Shown in pieces: positions 36,674 to 44,516 of a stretch of DNA of 64,000 nt. The notes below the pieces were generated by a model, which saw only the letters and a program-made list of their open reading frames with translations, ran no database searches and was not told the DNA's origin. The stretch covers positions 1 through 64,000 of the forward strand of contig CAYWKU010000009.1 in NCBI GenBank assembly GCA_964459325.1, given 5' to 3'. This DNA is from CAYWKU01 sp964459325 (lineage in GTDB: Bacteria; RBG-13-61-14; CAYWKU01). Within the stretch, counting starts at the first letter, position 1, and the number at the start of each line of letters is the position of its first letter. Position numbers and translations under genes: made by a program.

Positions 36674-37166
36674 CGGCATAATCCTTTTCTACTAAATGTA
36701 GCTGTAGCGCGGCATGCTCCAACGGATTCGCAGGGCCGGATTTGATAACCCCCCTGCCCCTTCCACTATAAAAGTGTAGAATATTACGTTCCAATATCAA
36801 TTGCTAATTCAATCCCGCGTGGCCATTATGCGGCTTCCTCTTGAAATCCGGGCAAAAACCCAAGTGCTCGGTCGAGGCCGCACCCGAAGAAACATCAAAA
36901 ATCGACATTTGTTCCGAAGAAAAAGCTACTTATCAAAAACCACCAAGCATTAAGCGAGGCGGACGAACCCATCTGTTGTCAAATCAACTAATTTCTGAAC
37001 ATGCCGTCTCCATATCCGAAATCCCCAATCATACATTAAAACAGCCTTGCTCTGGGCCGGCACCTCCAGGCGCCACTTGACACCCGCTGTAATGGGTGCT
37101 TTCATACTTGAGTAATACGATTGAGATAAACAGGTAGACTCCGGAAACCAACCCGGAGACAAAGAA
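36674..37166. other. Intergenic region before larE, no gene seen
   Basis: About 490 bp between divergent genes (chemoreceptor leftward, larE rightward). It must contain both promoters. Short reading frames inside lack ribosome sites and protein-like composition. I see no clear repeat or RNA gene. Confidence 0.4.
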
Positions 37167-38009
37167 ATGAAAACAACAATGAAAACGCAGCAAAAGCTCG
37201 AAAACCTTCGCGAAATTATTCACTCCATGGAATCGGTGCTTGTGTGCTTCTCCGGCGGAGTGGACAGCACCTTCCTGCTGAAAATCGCCGTCGACAAGCT
37301 CGGCCCCAACCAAGCAGTGGGGCTTCTTGAACACGGCCCGCTTTACCCCGAAAACACAACCGCCGAAGCCCGCAGGCTGGCCGGGATAATCGGCGCACGG
37401 CTCGATGAGGTCGAGATGGAGCCGCTGGAAGGCTCCGAAGTGGAATCCAACCCCTCCGACCGATGCTACCACTGCAAGTCGGGCCTGCTTGCCCACGCCC
37501 GCGAGGTTGCCGACCGGCTGGGCATCAGGCACGTGGCCGAAGGCACAAACGCCGATGACGTGGAAGACTATCGCCCCGGGCTCAGGGCGGTCAAACAACT
37601 CGACGCAAGAAGTCCCCTGCTGGAAGCCGGCCTTACCAAGGACGAAATCCGCGCCTCCAGCCGGGAGCTCGGCCTCCCGACCTGGGACAGGCCCGCGTCG
37701 CCCTGCCTGGCCTCCAGGTTTCCCTTCGGTACCCGGATAGACCGGAAAGCGGTGGATATGGTCAACCGGAGCGAGGAGGCTTTATCCCGGGAAGGATTCC
37801 GGGAATTCAGGGTCAGGTATCACGACGAAGTGGCCCGCATCGAGCTTGCCGCCGGGGAAATTGCGAGGATGTTCGAGGGAGAACGGTATGTCAGGATAGC
37901 CCGGGCCTGCCGGGAAGCCGGTTTCCGGTACGTGGCCCTCGATTTGGACGGCTACAGAACGGGCAGCCTGAACCCTGTATCGCATTCTAAAGAAAAAATA
38001 TCAATATAA
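37167..38009 (+). CDS. larE: ATP-dependent sulfur transferase LarE family protein
   Basis: 280 residues. PP-loop SGGVDSTFLL (29-38) binds ATP. DRCYHCK (Cys100, Cys103) and SPCLASRFPFGTR (Cys180) are the conserved cysteines; Cys180 is at the place I would expect the sulfur-giving or cluster-binding cysteine. In the known pathway LarE adds sulfur to the dicarboxylated pyridinium precursor of the nickel-pincer cofactor of lactate racemase. LarB, LarC and LarA are not beside it, so its substrate here is less certain. ATG 37167 follows GGAGACAAAG. Confidence 0.85.
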   Translation: MKTTMKTQQKLENLREIIHSMESVLVCFSGGVDSTFLLKIAVDKLGPNQAVGLLEHGPLYPENTTAEARRLAGIIGARLDEVEMEPLEGSEVESNPSDRCYHCKSGLLAHAREVADRLGIRHVAEGTNADDVEDYRPGLRAVKQLDARSPLLEAGLTKDEIRASSRELGLPTWDRPASPCLASRFPFGTRIDRKAVDMVNRSEEALSREGFREFRVRYHDEVARIELAAGEIARMFEGERYVRIARACREAGFRYVALDLDGYRTGSLNPVSHSKEKISI

Positions 38010-38041
38010 TCGGTTAGTTATAAAAAATTTTAAAAAAGGGG

Positions 38042-38074
38042 TTGCATAACCCGAATAATGTGGTATATTAGTAC
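38042..38074 (+). promoter_or_regulatory. Promoter with AGTAC element, hemerythrin gene
   Basis: -35 TTGCAT (38042-38047), 16-bp spacer, -10 TATATT (38064-38069), then AGTAC at 38070-38074. The same AGTAC position follows the -10 of the two Rrf2 genes at 44.05 and 46.82 kb, suggesting a shared regulator. Confidence 0.65.
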
Positions 38075-38125
38075 CTGTATGCTGAAAAAGATGCAAGAAC
38101 GGAGGCAGGAAGGGAGGTAATTGCC

Positions 38126-38689
38126 ATGAAACCGACTGAACAACTCAAGGAAGACCACGAAGCCATAAAGCTGATGCTCAAAATCATGGCCGCCATATCC
38201 GACAAACTGGATAACGGAGATTCTGTGGAACCCGACCACCTCGAGCGCATAATAGACTTCATCCGCACCTTCGCCGACAAGTGCCATCACGGCAAGGAGG
38301 AGGACCTGCTTTTCCCGGCCATCGAAGAAGCCGGCATACCCCGCAACGGAGGCCCCACCGGAATGATGCTGGTCGAGCACGACGAAGGCAGGGGCTACGT
38401 CAAGGAAATGGCCGACGCCGCCGAAAAGTACAAGAGCGGCGACAACGGCGCAGCTAAGAACTTCGCGCAAAACGCCCGCAACTACATCAACCTGCTGGCA
38501 CAGCACATCGACAAGGAGAACAACGTGCTTTACTTCATCGCCGACAGCCACGTGTCCGCCGAAAAGCAGGCGGAGCTTGCCGCGCAGTTCGAGAAGGTGG
38601 AAAGGGAAAAAATCGGCCCCGGCAAACACGAGGAGTATCACCGCCTGTTGCATCAGCTCGAGGAGAAATATCTTGGCCGGACCGGTTAA
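38126..38689 (+). CDS. Hemerythrin-domain protein
   Basis: 187 residues. Diiron ligands are visible in order: His10 (LKEDHEAI), His-His pair in DKCHHGKEEDLLFPAIEEA, His in LVEHDEGRG, and QHIDKENNVLY. The four-helix domain binds O2 or NO at a diiron centre in the cytoplasm. GGAGG-type site (AGGGAGGTAATTGCC) precedes the ATG. Its promoter resembles those of the Fe-S Rrf2 regulators nearby, so expression likely responds to NO, O2 or Fe-S damage. A ferredoxin gene follows. Confidence 0.9.
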   Translation: MKPTEQLKEDHEAIKLMLKIMAAISDKLDNGDSVEPDHLERIIDFIRTFADKCHHGKEEDLLFPAIEEAGIPRNGGPTGMMLVEHDEGRGYVKEMADAAEKYKSGDNGAAKNFAQNARNYINLLAQHIDKENNVLYFIADSHVSAEKQAELAAQFEKVEREKIGPGKHEEYHRLLHQLEEKYLGRTG

Positions 38690-38763
38690 AATTTTCGATT
38701 CTAAAAAGCGTTCCTTAACCGGCCACCACACCTTGCAACTATACAGAAAGAGAGGATTCAATA

Positions 38764-38955
38764 ATGAAAGCGAAAGTGGACGAAAACCTTTGCAGCGGTT
38801 GCGAGCTTTGTGTCGAAACCTGCCCGGACGTCTTCGAGATGACCGACGATATGGTCGCAAAGGTCAAGACAGACCCGGCGCCCTCGGAGCAGGAGGATTG
38901 CGCCCGCGAGGCGGCGGACGAATGCCCGTCCGAGGCGATAATCATAGAGGAATAG
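38764..38955 (+). CDS. Small ferredoxin (one [4Fe-4S] cluster)
   Basis: 63 residues, acidic. CSGCELCVETCPDVF supplies three ligands plus Cys in the C-P pair and DECPSEAIIIEE the last; intervening cysteine CAREAADECP is usual in monocluster ferredoxins. Soluble electron carrier. It follows the hemerythrin gene by 75 bases and may donate electrons to it or to the siroheme proteins. AGAGGA precedes ATG 38764. Confidence 0.92.
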   Translation: MKAKVDENLCSGCELCVETCPDVFEMTDDMVAKVKTDPAPSEQEDCAREAADECPSEAIIIEE

Positions 38956-39050
38956 CTCCCGTGGGATTCGGAACATGAATAAATCGAAAAATCCCGGGTA
39001 ACCCTATAAAGGAGTGATAACCAAATGTCGGAAAAGGGTAGCGCATAGCT

Positions 39051-39103
39051 GTGGGAGAGACCTCTGGTCTCGACAATGGTCGCGACCAGGAGAGCGCTCC
39101 CAC
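39051..39103. repeat. Imperfect palindromic repeat (GTGGGAG ... CTCCCAC)
   Basis: 53-bp hairpin: GTGGGAGAGACCTCTGGTC pairs with GACCAGGAGAGCGCTCCCAC apart from a few mismatches. It looks like a dispersed intergenic palindrome. Immediately upstream, AAAGGAGTGATAACCAA-ATG opens an eight-codon frame ending at TAG (39025-39048), possibly the remains of a gene broken by this repeat. Confidence 0.55.
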
Positions 39104-39209
39104 GAGAAGCAGGTTTCTATGAAATCCCCGGGAGCGGTCAAGGTGAGAAACAAGCCGGGCCCATTATCCGTGAATTTTGGGACTTTATTAATTTATAAGG
39201 AGAAGGGTA

Positions 39210-39238
39210 TTGACAGGGGTGGAAAACTTGTTTATATT
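39210..39238 (+). promoter_or_regulatory. Strong promoter before the broken Rrf2 gene
   Basis: TTGACA (39210-39215), 17-bp spacer, TATATT (39233-39238). Just after it CGACCAACTTGATTGAG resembles CGACAACTTGACCTAATCG at about 39566, upstream of cysK. The two could be operator copies for the Rrf2 regulator itself. Confidence 0.65.
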
Positions 39239-39270
39239 CTCGACCAACTTGATTGAGATAATTATATAGA

Positions 39271-39544
39271 ATGATATCACAAAAATGCCAATACGCCCTC
39301 AGGGCCGGCCAATCTGAGCGTGGGGGAAATCATACGCTTCTTTCACGGCTCGGTTGCGCCGGTCGAATGTTTGCTGGGGGAATCGAAAAGGAATTGCGCA
39401 TTCAAGAGGGATTGCGTGTTCATGCCCATGTGGAAAAAGGCCGAAAAAGCTATTTCCGAAGTTTACGATTCCACCACGTTTCAGGACCTCGTGGAGGAAG
39501 AGATGAAGATAAACAGTGGAAAAATCCTGAATTATGTAATTTAA
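39271..39544 (+). pseudogene. Rrf2-family regulator with internal deletion (CymR-like)
   Basis: The first 12 codons (MISQKCQYALRA) are the usual start of Rrf2 regulators. After a frame change near 39305 the other frame reads NLSVGEIIRFFHGSVAPVEC, then MWKKAEKAISEVYDSTTFQ and a normal C-terminus. About 60 codons, including the DNA-binding helix, are missing. The promoter is intact. Sitting directly before cysK, the original gene was probably a cysteine-responsive repressor like CymR; its loss would leave the cysteine cluster uncontrolled by it. Confidence 0.82.
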
Positions 39545-39653
39545 GCGCGGCGGAGGGAACATTTATTTTTAGCCCGACAACTTGACCTAATCGGTCGAAA
39601 TAAATGACAAGCACCGGCCCGCTCATCGGCTCGAAAGGGAAAATTGAATTGAT

Positions 39654-40616
39654 ATGAAAATCGCCGAAGACATAACAAAACTCATAGGCGGCACTCCCTT
39701 GGTCTGGCTGGACCGCATGGAGGAAAAATTACCCGGCAGAATCGCCGGAAAGCTGGAATTCTTCAATCCGGCCTCCAGCGTTAAGGACCGCATAGGCCTG
39801 GCGATGATAGAAGAGGCCGAAAAGGAAGGGAAAATCAACTCCGACAGGGTGGTAATCGAACCCACCTCCGGCAACACCGGCATCGCCCTGGCCTTCGTCT
39901 GCGCCGTCAAAGGGTACAAGCTCATGCTGGCCATGCCCGAAAGCATGTCCTCCGAAAGGCGCCGCATACTTCAGGCGTTCGGGGCCGAAATAATACTCAC
40001 CCCCGCCACGGAAGGCATGAACGGCGCCGTCAGGCGCTCCTCCGCCCTGGCCACCGGCGACAGCGACTGCTGCTATATGCCCCAGCAATTCGCAAACGCC
40101 GCAAACCCCGAAATTCACCGCAAAACCACCGCCGAGGAAATTTGGAACGACACCGACGGGAAGGTGGACATCCTGGTGGCCGGTGTCGGAACCGGCGGGA
40201 CCATTACCGGGGTGGGGGAAGTAATCAAGGAGAGGAAGCCCGATTTCCAGGTGGTTGCCGTCGAACCCGCCGACGCTCCGGTACTGTCCGGCGGAAAACC
40301 CGGCCCCCATAAAATACAGGGCATAGGCGCCGGATTCGTGCCGGAGGTACTGAATACCGAAATCATCGACGAAGTGATACGGGTAAGCAACGAAGACGCC
40401 GCCCGTGCCGCGCGAAACCTGGCCCGCCGCGAGGGGATATTCGCCGGAATCAGCTCCGGGGCCGCCGCATGGGCGGCAGTGGAAGTCGCGAGGCGGGAGG
40501 AAAATTCCGGAAAGCTCATAGTCACCGTGCTGACGGACACCGGCGAAAGATACCTCTCCACAGACCTTTTCGCTCCGGAGAACCACGAGAAGGAGGGAAA
40601 TATATGGAGGCTCTGA
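39654..40616 (+). CDS. cysK: Cysteine synthase (O-acetylserine sulfhydrylase)
   Basis: 320 residues. PLP-binding Lys44 in NPASSVKDRIG, TSGNTGIALAF (substrate loop), GTGGTITGVGEV (phosphate loop) and SSGAAAWAA. It makes cysteine from O-acetylserine and sulfide, or from a protein-bound thiocarboxylate as in CysM of Mycobacterium. The genes downstream supply just such a carrier system, so the latter should be considered. Its 3' end overlaps the TusA-like gene by 13 bases. Confidence 0.93.
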   Translation: MKIAEDITKLIGGTPLVWLDRMEEKLPGRIAGKLEFFNPASSVKDRIGLAMIEEAEKEGKINSDRVVIEPTSGNTGIALAFVCAVKGYKLMLAMPESMSSERRRILQAFGAEIILTPATEGMNGAVRRSSALATGDSDCCYMPQQFANAANPEIHRKTTAEEIWNDTDGKVDILVAGVGTGGTITGVGEVIKERKPDFQVVAVEPADAPVLSGGKPGPHKIQGIGAGFVPEVLNTEIIDEVIRVSNEDAARAARNLARREGIFAGISSGAAAWAAVEVARREENSGKLIVTVLTDTGERYLSTDLFAPENHEKEGNIWRL

Positions 40617-40864
40617 ATAAATCCGCCACGGGCGATATCGAAAAAACAGTCGACCTGCGCGACGAAATATGCCCCATGACCACCGTCAAAGCAAAACTGC
40701 ACCTGGAGCAGATAAACGCAGGACGAATACTTGAAGTCATCCTGAAGGACCCGGAACAACTGCGGGACGTATCCCAAACCCTCAAGCAGGACGGATACAG
40801 GCTGGAAGGAATAAAACGGGAAGTGGAAAAATATTCACTATTGATAAGAAAGCTCGAAAGTTAG
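40604..40864 (+). CDS. TusA-family sulfur-carrier protein
   Basis: 86 residues from ATG 40604 after AAGGAGGGAAATAT. TVDLRDEICPMTTVKAKLHL contains the sulfur-binding Cys23 in a CPMT version of the CPxP motif. The C-terminal half has LKQDGYRLEGIKREVEKYS, the usual beta-alpha-beta fold. TusA proteins pass persulfide sulfur between enzymes. Here it is translationally coupled to cysK and precedes a ThiS-like carrier. Confidence 0.87.
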   Translation: MEALNKSATGDIEKTVDLRDEICPMTTVKAKLHLEQINAGRILEVILKDPEQLRDVSQTLKQDGYRLEGIKREVEKYSLLIRKLES

Positions 40865-40867
40865 ATT

Positions 40868-41070
40868 GGGGGGCATAAAATTGGGGTGTCGAGAAATGGC
40901 GGATATAACAATATCGCAGCGAGTGAAAGCCAATCCCCGGCTCTAACACCGGGCGCAGCGTGATTAACAAACGCGACAACAACCCTTTTTCGACATCCCT
41001 GTTTTGCGCCCCCTTACATGATATTGGCGGGGGTAAATCTTGTATTTACCAGACAGAAAATTACACCCGC
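40868..41070 (+). promoter_or_regulatory. Highly structured leader before the sulfur-carrier gene
   Basis: A long outer stem pairs 40868-40891 (GGGGGGCATAAAATTGGGGT...) with 40990-41013. Inside are three small hairpins: GATAT-AACA-ATATC, CCCGG...CCGGG and GCGT...ACGC. After it, GTAAAT-CTTGT-ATTTAC sits inside a GCGGG/CCCGC stem that ends at the ribosome site of the carrier gene (41071 on). This could be a riboswitch or other cis-RNA, or a small MITE. No known class is recognised. Confidence 0.5.
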
Positions 41071-41086
41071 TGGAGGAGAAATCATC

Positions 41087-41395
41087 ATGCCGATTACCGT
41101 AAGAACAGCCTCAAACCTGAAAGACATCCTGGGAGGCAAAGCAAAAACCGAGACCGACGGCGCTACCGTCAGGGAAACCTTCGAGCAACTGGGCATCATC
41201 GGTGAAATATGTGAAGAGGACGGCAAAATCTCGCGCCGCTTCAACATTCATATAAACGACGGCGAAGACATCCGCTGGCTGAGGGGGCTGGACACACCTC
41301 TCAAAGACGGCGACGTGGTGACCGTCATCTCCCCCATAGCGGGCGGAAAGCGCCGGGAAAAAATCGAGCTCCCTTTTAGGGGTAGCACACCCTGA
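41087..41395 (+). CDS. MoaD/ThiS-like sulfur carrier with C-terminal extension
   Basis: 102 residues from ATG 41087 after TGGAGGAGAAATCATC. Ubiquitin-like fold with GEDIRWLRGLDTPLKDGDVV and ISPIAGG at 81-87. Unlike MoaD or ThiS, Gly-Gly is not the end: a 15-residue tail (KRREKIELPFRGSTP) follows. It must be cut off before adenylation and thiocarboxylation. The JAMM protease and E1-like enzyme downstream are the expected processing and activating partners. Similar to HcyS of Wolinella and CysO of Mycobacterium. Confidence 0.88.
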   Translation: MPITVRTASNLKDILGGKAKTETDGATVRETFEQLGIIGEICEEDGKISRRFNIHINDGEDIRWLRGLDTPLKDGDVVTVISPIAGGKRREKIELPFRGSTP

Positions 41396-41551
41396 CCGAA
41401 GGGCGGTTTATGGCGCGTAACCTCCGTGACGGTCAATGTCAAACACACAGGGCGTTGCACGGGCCTTTATAAAACTCCGGGAAAAGTCGGGGTGTGATAT
41501 GGCCGGATTACTATCCGGGAATCTCTGAACAAAAAGCAAGGAACTGAAAAA

Positions 41552-42364
41552 ATGAGCGAACTCGGATTCGATGAAAAGCAGGTGGAAAGATACTCCCGCC
41601 ACATACTCCTGCCCGAGGTGGGTGTCGAGGGTCAGAAAAAGCTCATGGACTCCGGCGCCCTGATGGTCGGCGCGGGGGGACTGGGCTCCCCTGCCCTGCT
41701 GTACCTGGCCGCCGCCGGAGTTGGAAAGATAGGCGTGGTGGACGGCGACGACGTGGAGCTCTCGAACCTTCAGAGGCAGATAATCCATCGCTCCCCGGAC
41801 GTCGGCAAAAACAAGACAGTCTCGGCGGAAATCGCCATGAGAACCTTGAACCCCGATTGCGAAGTGGAAATCGTACCCCACCGGATAAGCCCCGAAAACG
41901 TCAGGGAAATCGTGGAAGGCTACGACGTGGCCCTCGACGGAAGCGACAACTTCCCCACCCGCTACCTCCTTGCGGACGCCTGCCGGCTGGAAGGCATACC
42001 GCTGGTGTCGGCGGCATCGGTAAGGTTCCAGGGGCAGCTCATGACTTTCCTCCCCGGCGAAGGCAACCCCTGCTACCGGTGCATATTCCCCGAACCGCCG
42101 CCCCCGGGCTCGGTTCCAGGCTGCCGGGAGGCGGGGATACTGGGCGCGGTAGTCGGTGTGCTGGGGACGTTGCAGGCGGTCGAGGCGATAAAGGTACTTC
42201 TGAATCTCGGAGAAGTTATGAGCCACAAGCTCTTGATTTACGACGCCCTCTCCTGCGAATTCATGACCGTCAAGCGCTCGCCCGACCCCAGGTGCCCGCT
42301 TTGCGGCGCCGAAAAACGCATAACCGAGCCGACCGAGGAAGGCGGCTATTGCGCCACCGGTTAA
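41552..42364 (+). CDS. ThiF/MoeB-like adenylyltransferase (E1-like)
   Basis: 270 residues. ATP-binding GAGGLGSPALLYLAAAG (40-56), DDVELSNLQRQI with the arginine finger, DGSDNFPTRYLLAD, zinc cysteines C174-x2-C177 and C248-x2-C251, and the possible catalytic Cys191 in PGCREAGILG. It adenylates the C-terminal glycine of a ubiquitin-like sulfur carrier, most likely the product of the gene before it. Follows it by 156 bases and precedes the JAMM gene by 19. Confidence 0.92.
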   Translation: MSELGFDEKQVERYSRHILLPEVGVEGQKKLMDSGALMVGAGGLGSPALLYLAAAGVGKIGVVDGDDVELSNLQRQIIHRSPDVGKNKTVSAEIAMRTLNPDCEVEIVPHRISPENVREIVEGYDVALDGSDNFPTRYLLADACRLEGIPLVSAASVRFQGQLMTFLPGEGNPCYRCIFPEPPPPGSVPGCREAGILGAVVGVLGTLQAVEAIKVLLNLGEVMSHKLLIYDALSCEFMTVKRSPDPRCPLCGAEKRITEPTEEGGYCATG

Positions 42365-42383
42365 CCCGGCGCCGGAGGGAAAA

Positions 42384-42830
42384 ATGAAAATACTGCGACC
42401 GGCCCTCGACGAAGCCGTTGCCCACGCAAAAGAAAGCCACCCCGACGAATGCTGCGGCCTGCTCATGGCCGACGGCGAAGACGCTTCCACGGTTAACATG
42501 GCACTTCGGGGTGAAAATACCGAAAAGGGAAGGCCCGGCGACCGCTACACGCTCGACCACAAAACATACCTGCACGCCGTGGACATGGAAGCGGATGGCC
42601 GGGCGGCTATAGCCGGGTGCTATCATTCCCATCCCGACGGAAAGCCCGAGCCTTCGCGGCACGACCTGGAAAGGGCCGCCGGCGGCCTTATATATCTTAT
42701 AGTTGCGGTAAACGGACAAAATGCGGAGTACGCCGCGTGGCGGCTCAACGAGGGCCGCTTCGAGCGGGTGACGCTGGAAATATTCTCCCGGCAGCAAAAA
42801 CAACGGAAACAGGAGAAAGCTCATGGCTGA
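42384..42830 (+). CDS. JAMM/MPN+ metalloprotease (Mec-like)
   Basis: 148 residues. JAMM zinc site complete: Glu22 (HPDECCGLLM), His81-x-His83 (CYHSHPDG), Ser91 and Asp94 (SRHDLE). In Mycobacterium, Mec releases cysteine from the CysO-cysteine adduct; in Wolinella, HcyD trims the carrier tail. Either function fits here. Overlaps the reductase gene downstream by 8 bases. Confidence 0.92.
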   Translation: MKILRPALDEAVAHAKESHPDECCGLLMADGEDASTVNMALRGENTEKGRPGDRYTLDHKTYLHAVDMEADGRAAIAGCYHSHPDGKPEPSRHDLERAAGGLIYLIVAVNGQNAEYAAWRLNEGRFERVTLEIFSRQQKQRKQEKAHG

Positions 42831-43821
42831 ACTGTCGGATAAATACATCGATGACGAAACCGGCAAGGTGCAACTGGACATGGAAATCGAAGGCCGCTCG
42901 GGCGAGCTGGACTTCGACACCCTGCGCACCGGCGGAATCATTAAACAGCGACAGAAGGACCTGTTTACCGTGCGGCTCATGTGCCCCGGCGGGAGGGTAA
43001 CGCTGGATAAGCTGGAAAAGACGCTCGAAGTGGCACGAAATTACGGAAAAGATTACGTCCATATCTCGGTGCGCCAGTCGGTGGAAATACCCTACGTGGA
43101 CTTCCATGACTTGAAAAAGGTATGGGAAAAGCTTGCGGAGGCCGACCAGAAAATAGCTTCCTGCGGGCCGAGGGTGCGGGTGCCCACCGCCTGCGCAGGC
43201 TGCGAATACAACCTCAACGGCCTCACAGACACCCAGAAGATGGCGGGCGAAGTGAACGAAAGGTTTTTCGCAAAAAAGTCGCTGCCGCACAAGTTCAAAA
43301 TATGCTTCTCCGGCTGCCCCATAGATTGCACGCGCTCCAACGAGCATGACCTGGGCTTTCAGGGTGCGGTGAAGCCGGCCTGGTTCGAGGAAGAGTGCAT
43401 CGGCTGCGGCATTTGCGCAGAAGCCTGCCGGGAAGGCGCCATAGAAAACGACCCCGACGGCAGGCCCGTATTCTATCCCGAAAAATGCCTCTACTGCGGC
43501 GACTGCATACGCAACTGCCCCACCGATTCGTGGAGGGCCGAAAAGACCGGTTGGACGGTCCGATGCGGCGGAAAACACGGCCGCCACCCGGTCAACGGCG
43601 CTAAAATCGCCGAATTCGTCCCGGACGAGATGGTGCATCGGATAATTGATTCCACCATACAATGGTATGCACGCGAAGGAGTACAGAAAGGTCGGGTGCG
43701 GCTGGCGGATATACTCCTCGAGCCCGAAAAATGGGCAAGCCTTCTGAGCGAATTGAAGCCCCTGTTGGGCGAAACCGCCGTGGAAAGACCGCCGCCCGCC
43801 AGAAACGAGATACACTTCTAG
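42823..43821 (+). CDS. Siroheme/[4Fe-4S] sulfite-reductase-like protein with ferredoxin domain
   Basis: 332 residues. N-terminal half-domain, then PTACAGCEYN (Cys124, Cys127) and CFSGCPIDC (Cys161, 165, 169), which fit the siroheme-linked cluster of sulfite/nitrite reductases. Two ferredoxin clusters follow (C192, 195, 198, 202 and C222, 225, 228, 232). Resembles small Fsr/AsrC-type reductases. Probably reduces sulfite to sulfide for the cysteine system. The C-x2-C in the first pair departs from the usual C-x5-C, so activity should be checked. Confidence 0.85.
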   Translation: MAELSDKYIDDETGKVQLDMEIEGRSGELDFDTLRTGGIIKQRQKDLFTVRLMCPGGRVTLDKLEKTLEVARNYGKDYVHISVRQSVEIPYVDFHDLKKVWEKLAEADQKIASCGPRVRVPTACAGCEYNLNGLTDTQKMAGEVNERFFAKKSLPHKFKICFSGCPIDCTRSNEHDLGFQGAVKPAWFEEECIGCGICAEACREGAIENDPDGRPVFYPEKCLYCGDCIRNCPTDSWRAEKTGWTVRCGGKHGRHPVNGAKIAEFVPDEMVHRIIDSTIQWYAREGVQKGRVRLADILLEPEKWASLLSELKPLLGETAVERPPPARNEIHF

Positions 43822-43847
43822 ACCCTTCGCGACATTATGGTAGGCTT

Positions 43848-43952
43848 GGCACTCCTGCCGGGCTTTTTGGGATTGCGCGACAAAAGTGTCGCGCCTACCA
43901 TGATGTTTTTTGGGACGTCACGCGGATGGCAGGCCCGGCACTCCTGCCGGGC
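43848..43952. repeat. Intergenic repeats and hairpin
   Basis: GGCACTCCTGCCGGGC occurs twice (43848-43863 and 43937-43952). Between them GCGCGACA-AAAG-TGTCGCGC forms a strong hairpin (43875-43894) and outer GGTAGGC/GCCTACC-type arms also pair. It may end the cysteine operon or be a dispersed intergenic repeat. Confidence 0.6.
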
Positions 43953-44021
43953 AATTCCCGAAGGCTCCCGACATTCTTCCCCAACATAACCGGAAAAATT
44001 CAAATAACTTTGCGTCGGCTC

Positions 44022-44055
44022 TTGACAACCCCGCCGCATTGTTGCATATTAGTAC
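44022..44055 (+). promoter_or_regulatory. Promoter with AGTAC element, first Rrf2 gene
   Basis: TTGACA (44022-44027), 17-bp spacer, CATATT (44045-44050), AGTAC (44051-44055), then an AGTACTTAAATACT-type inverted repeat. The start codon lies about 23 bases past the element. Confidence 0.7.
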
Positions 44056-44078
44056 TTAAATACTGTTTAGGAAAAACA

Positions 44079-44516
44079 ATGTCCGGAGTACTCAAAATAT
44101 CCGAAGCGGCGAGCCTGGCCATGCACTCCATGGTGCTCATGGCTCAAATGCCCCGCACCACCTTCACCACGCACGGCATAGCCACCGCTCTCGGGGGCAG
44201 CGAAAACCACCTGTCCAAGGTGCTCCAGCGGCTGGTGAGGGCCGGGCTGGTCAGGTCCATTCGCGGCCCGAAGGGCGGCTTCAAACTGGCGAAACCGGGC
44301 GAAAATATCACACTGCTGGACATTTTCGAGGCGGTGGAAGGCAAGTTGATATCGACGAGCTGCCTCCTGTCGGACAGGGCCTGCAACGGCGAAGGGTGTA
44401 TATTGAGCGACCTCCCGGAGAAAATTAACGAGCAATTTCGCGAATATACCTCCTCCACCACCCTCGACAACCTCGCCGTGAGGTTCGGGAATACGAAAGG
44501 GGGGAGCGGAGAATGA
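44079..44516 (+). CDS. Rrf2-family Fe-S transcription regulator
   Basis: 145 residues. Winged helix: LAMHSMVLMAQMP, GGSENHLSKVLQRLVRAGL, SIRGPKGGFKLAKPGENI. Cluster ligands Cys95, Cys102 and Cys107 (SCLLSDRACNGEGC). Sequence and cysteine spacing match the Rrf2 protein at 46849-47277. IscR/NsrR-type proteins sense Fe-S status or NO. It shares an operon with the siroheme protein gene (4-base overlap) and probably regulates its own AGTAC promoter. Confidence 0.9.
   Translation: MSGVLKISEAASLAMHSMVLMAQMPRTTFTTHGIATALGGSENHLSKVLQRLVRAGLVRSIRGPKGGFKLAKPGENITLLDIFEAVEGKLISTSCLLSDRACNGEGCILSDLPEKINEQFREYTSSTTLDNLAVRFGNTKGGSGE

Noticed and set aside
36841..37162. Short reading frames on both strands before larE
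   Set aside because: No ribosome sites, no protein-like composition, and mutually overlapping; treated as non-coding.
39051..39103. CRISPR-like or tRNA-like structure
   Set aside because: A single palindrome with no spaced repeats and no cloverleaf; best seen as a dispersed intergenic repeat.
40868..41013. Cyclic-di-GMP or cobalamin riboswitch
   Set aside because: The conserved core sequences of those classes are not present; only a generic multi-hairpin fold is seen.
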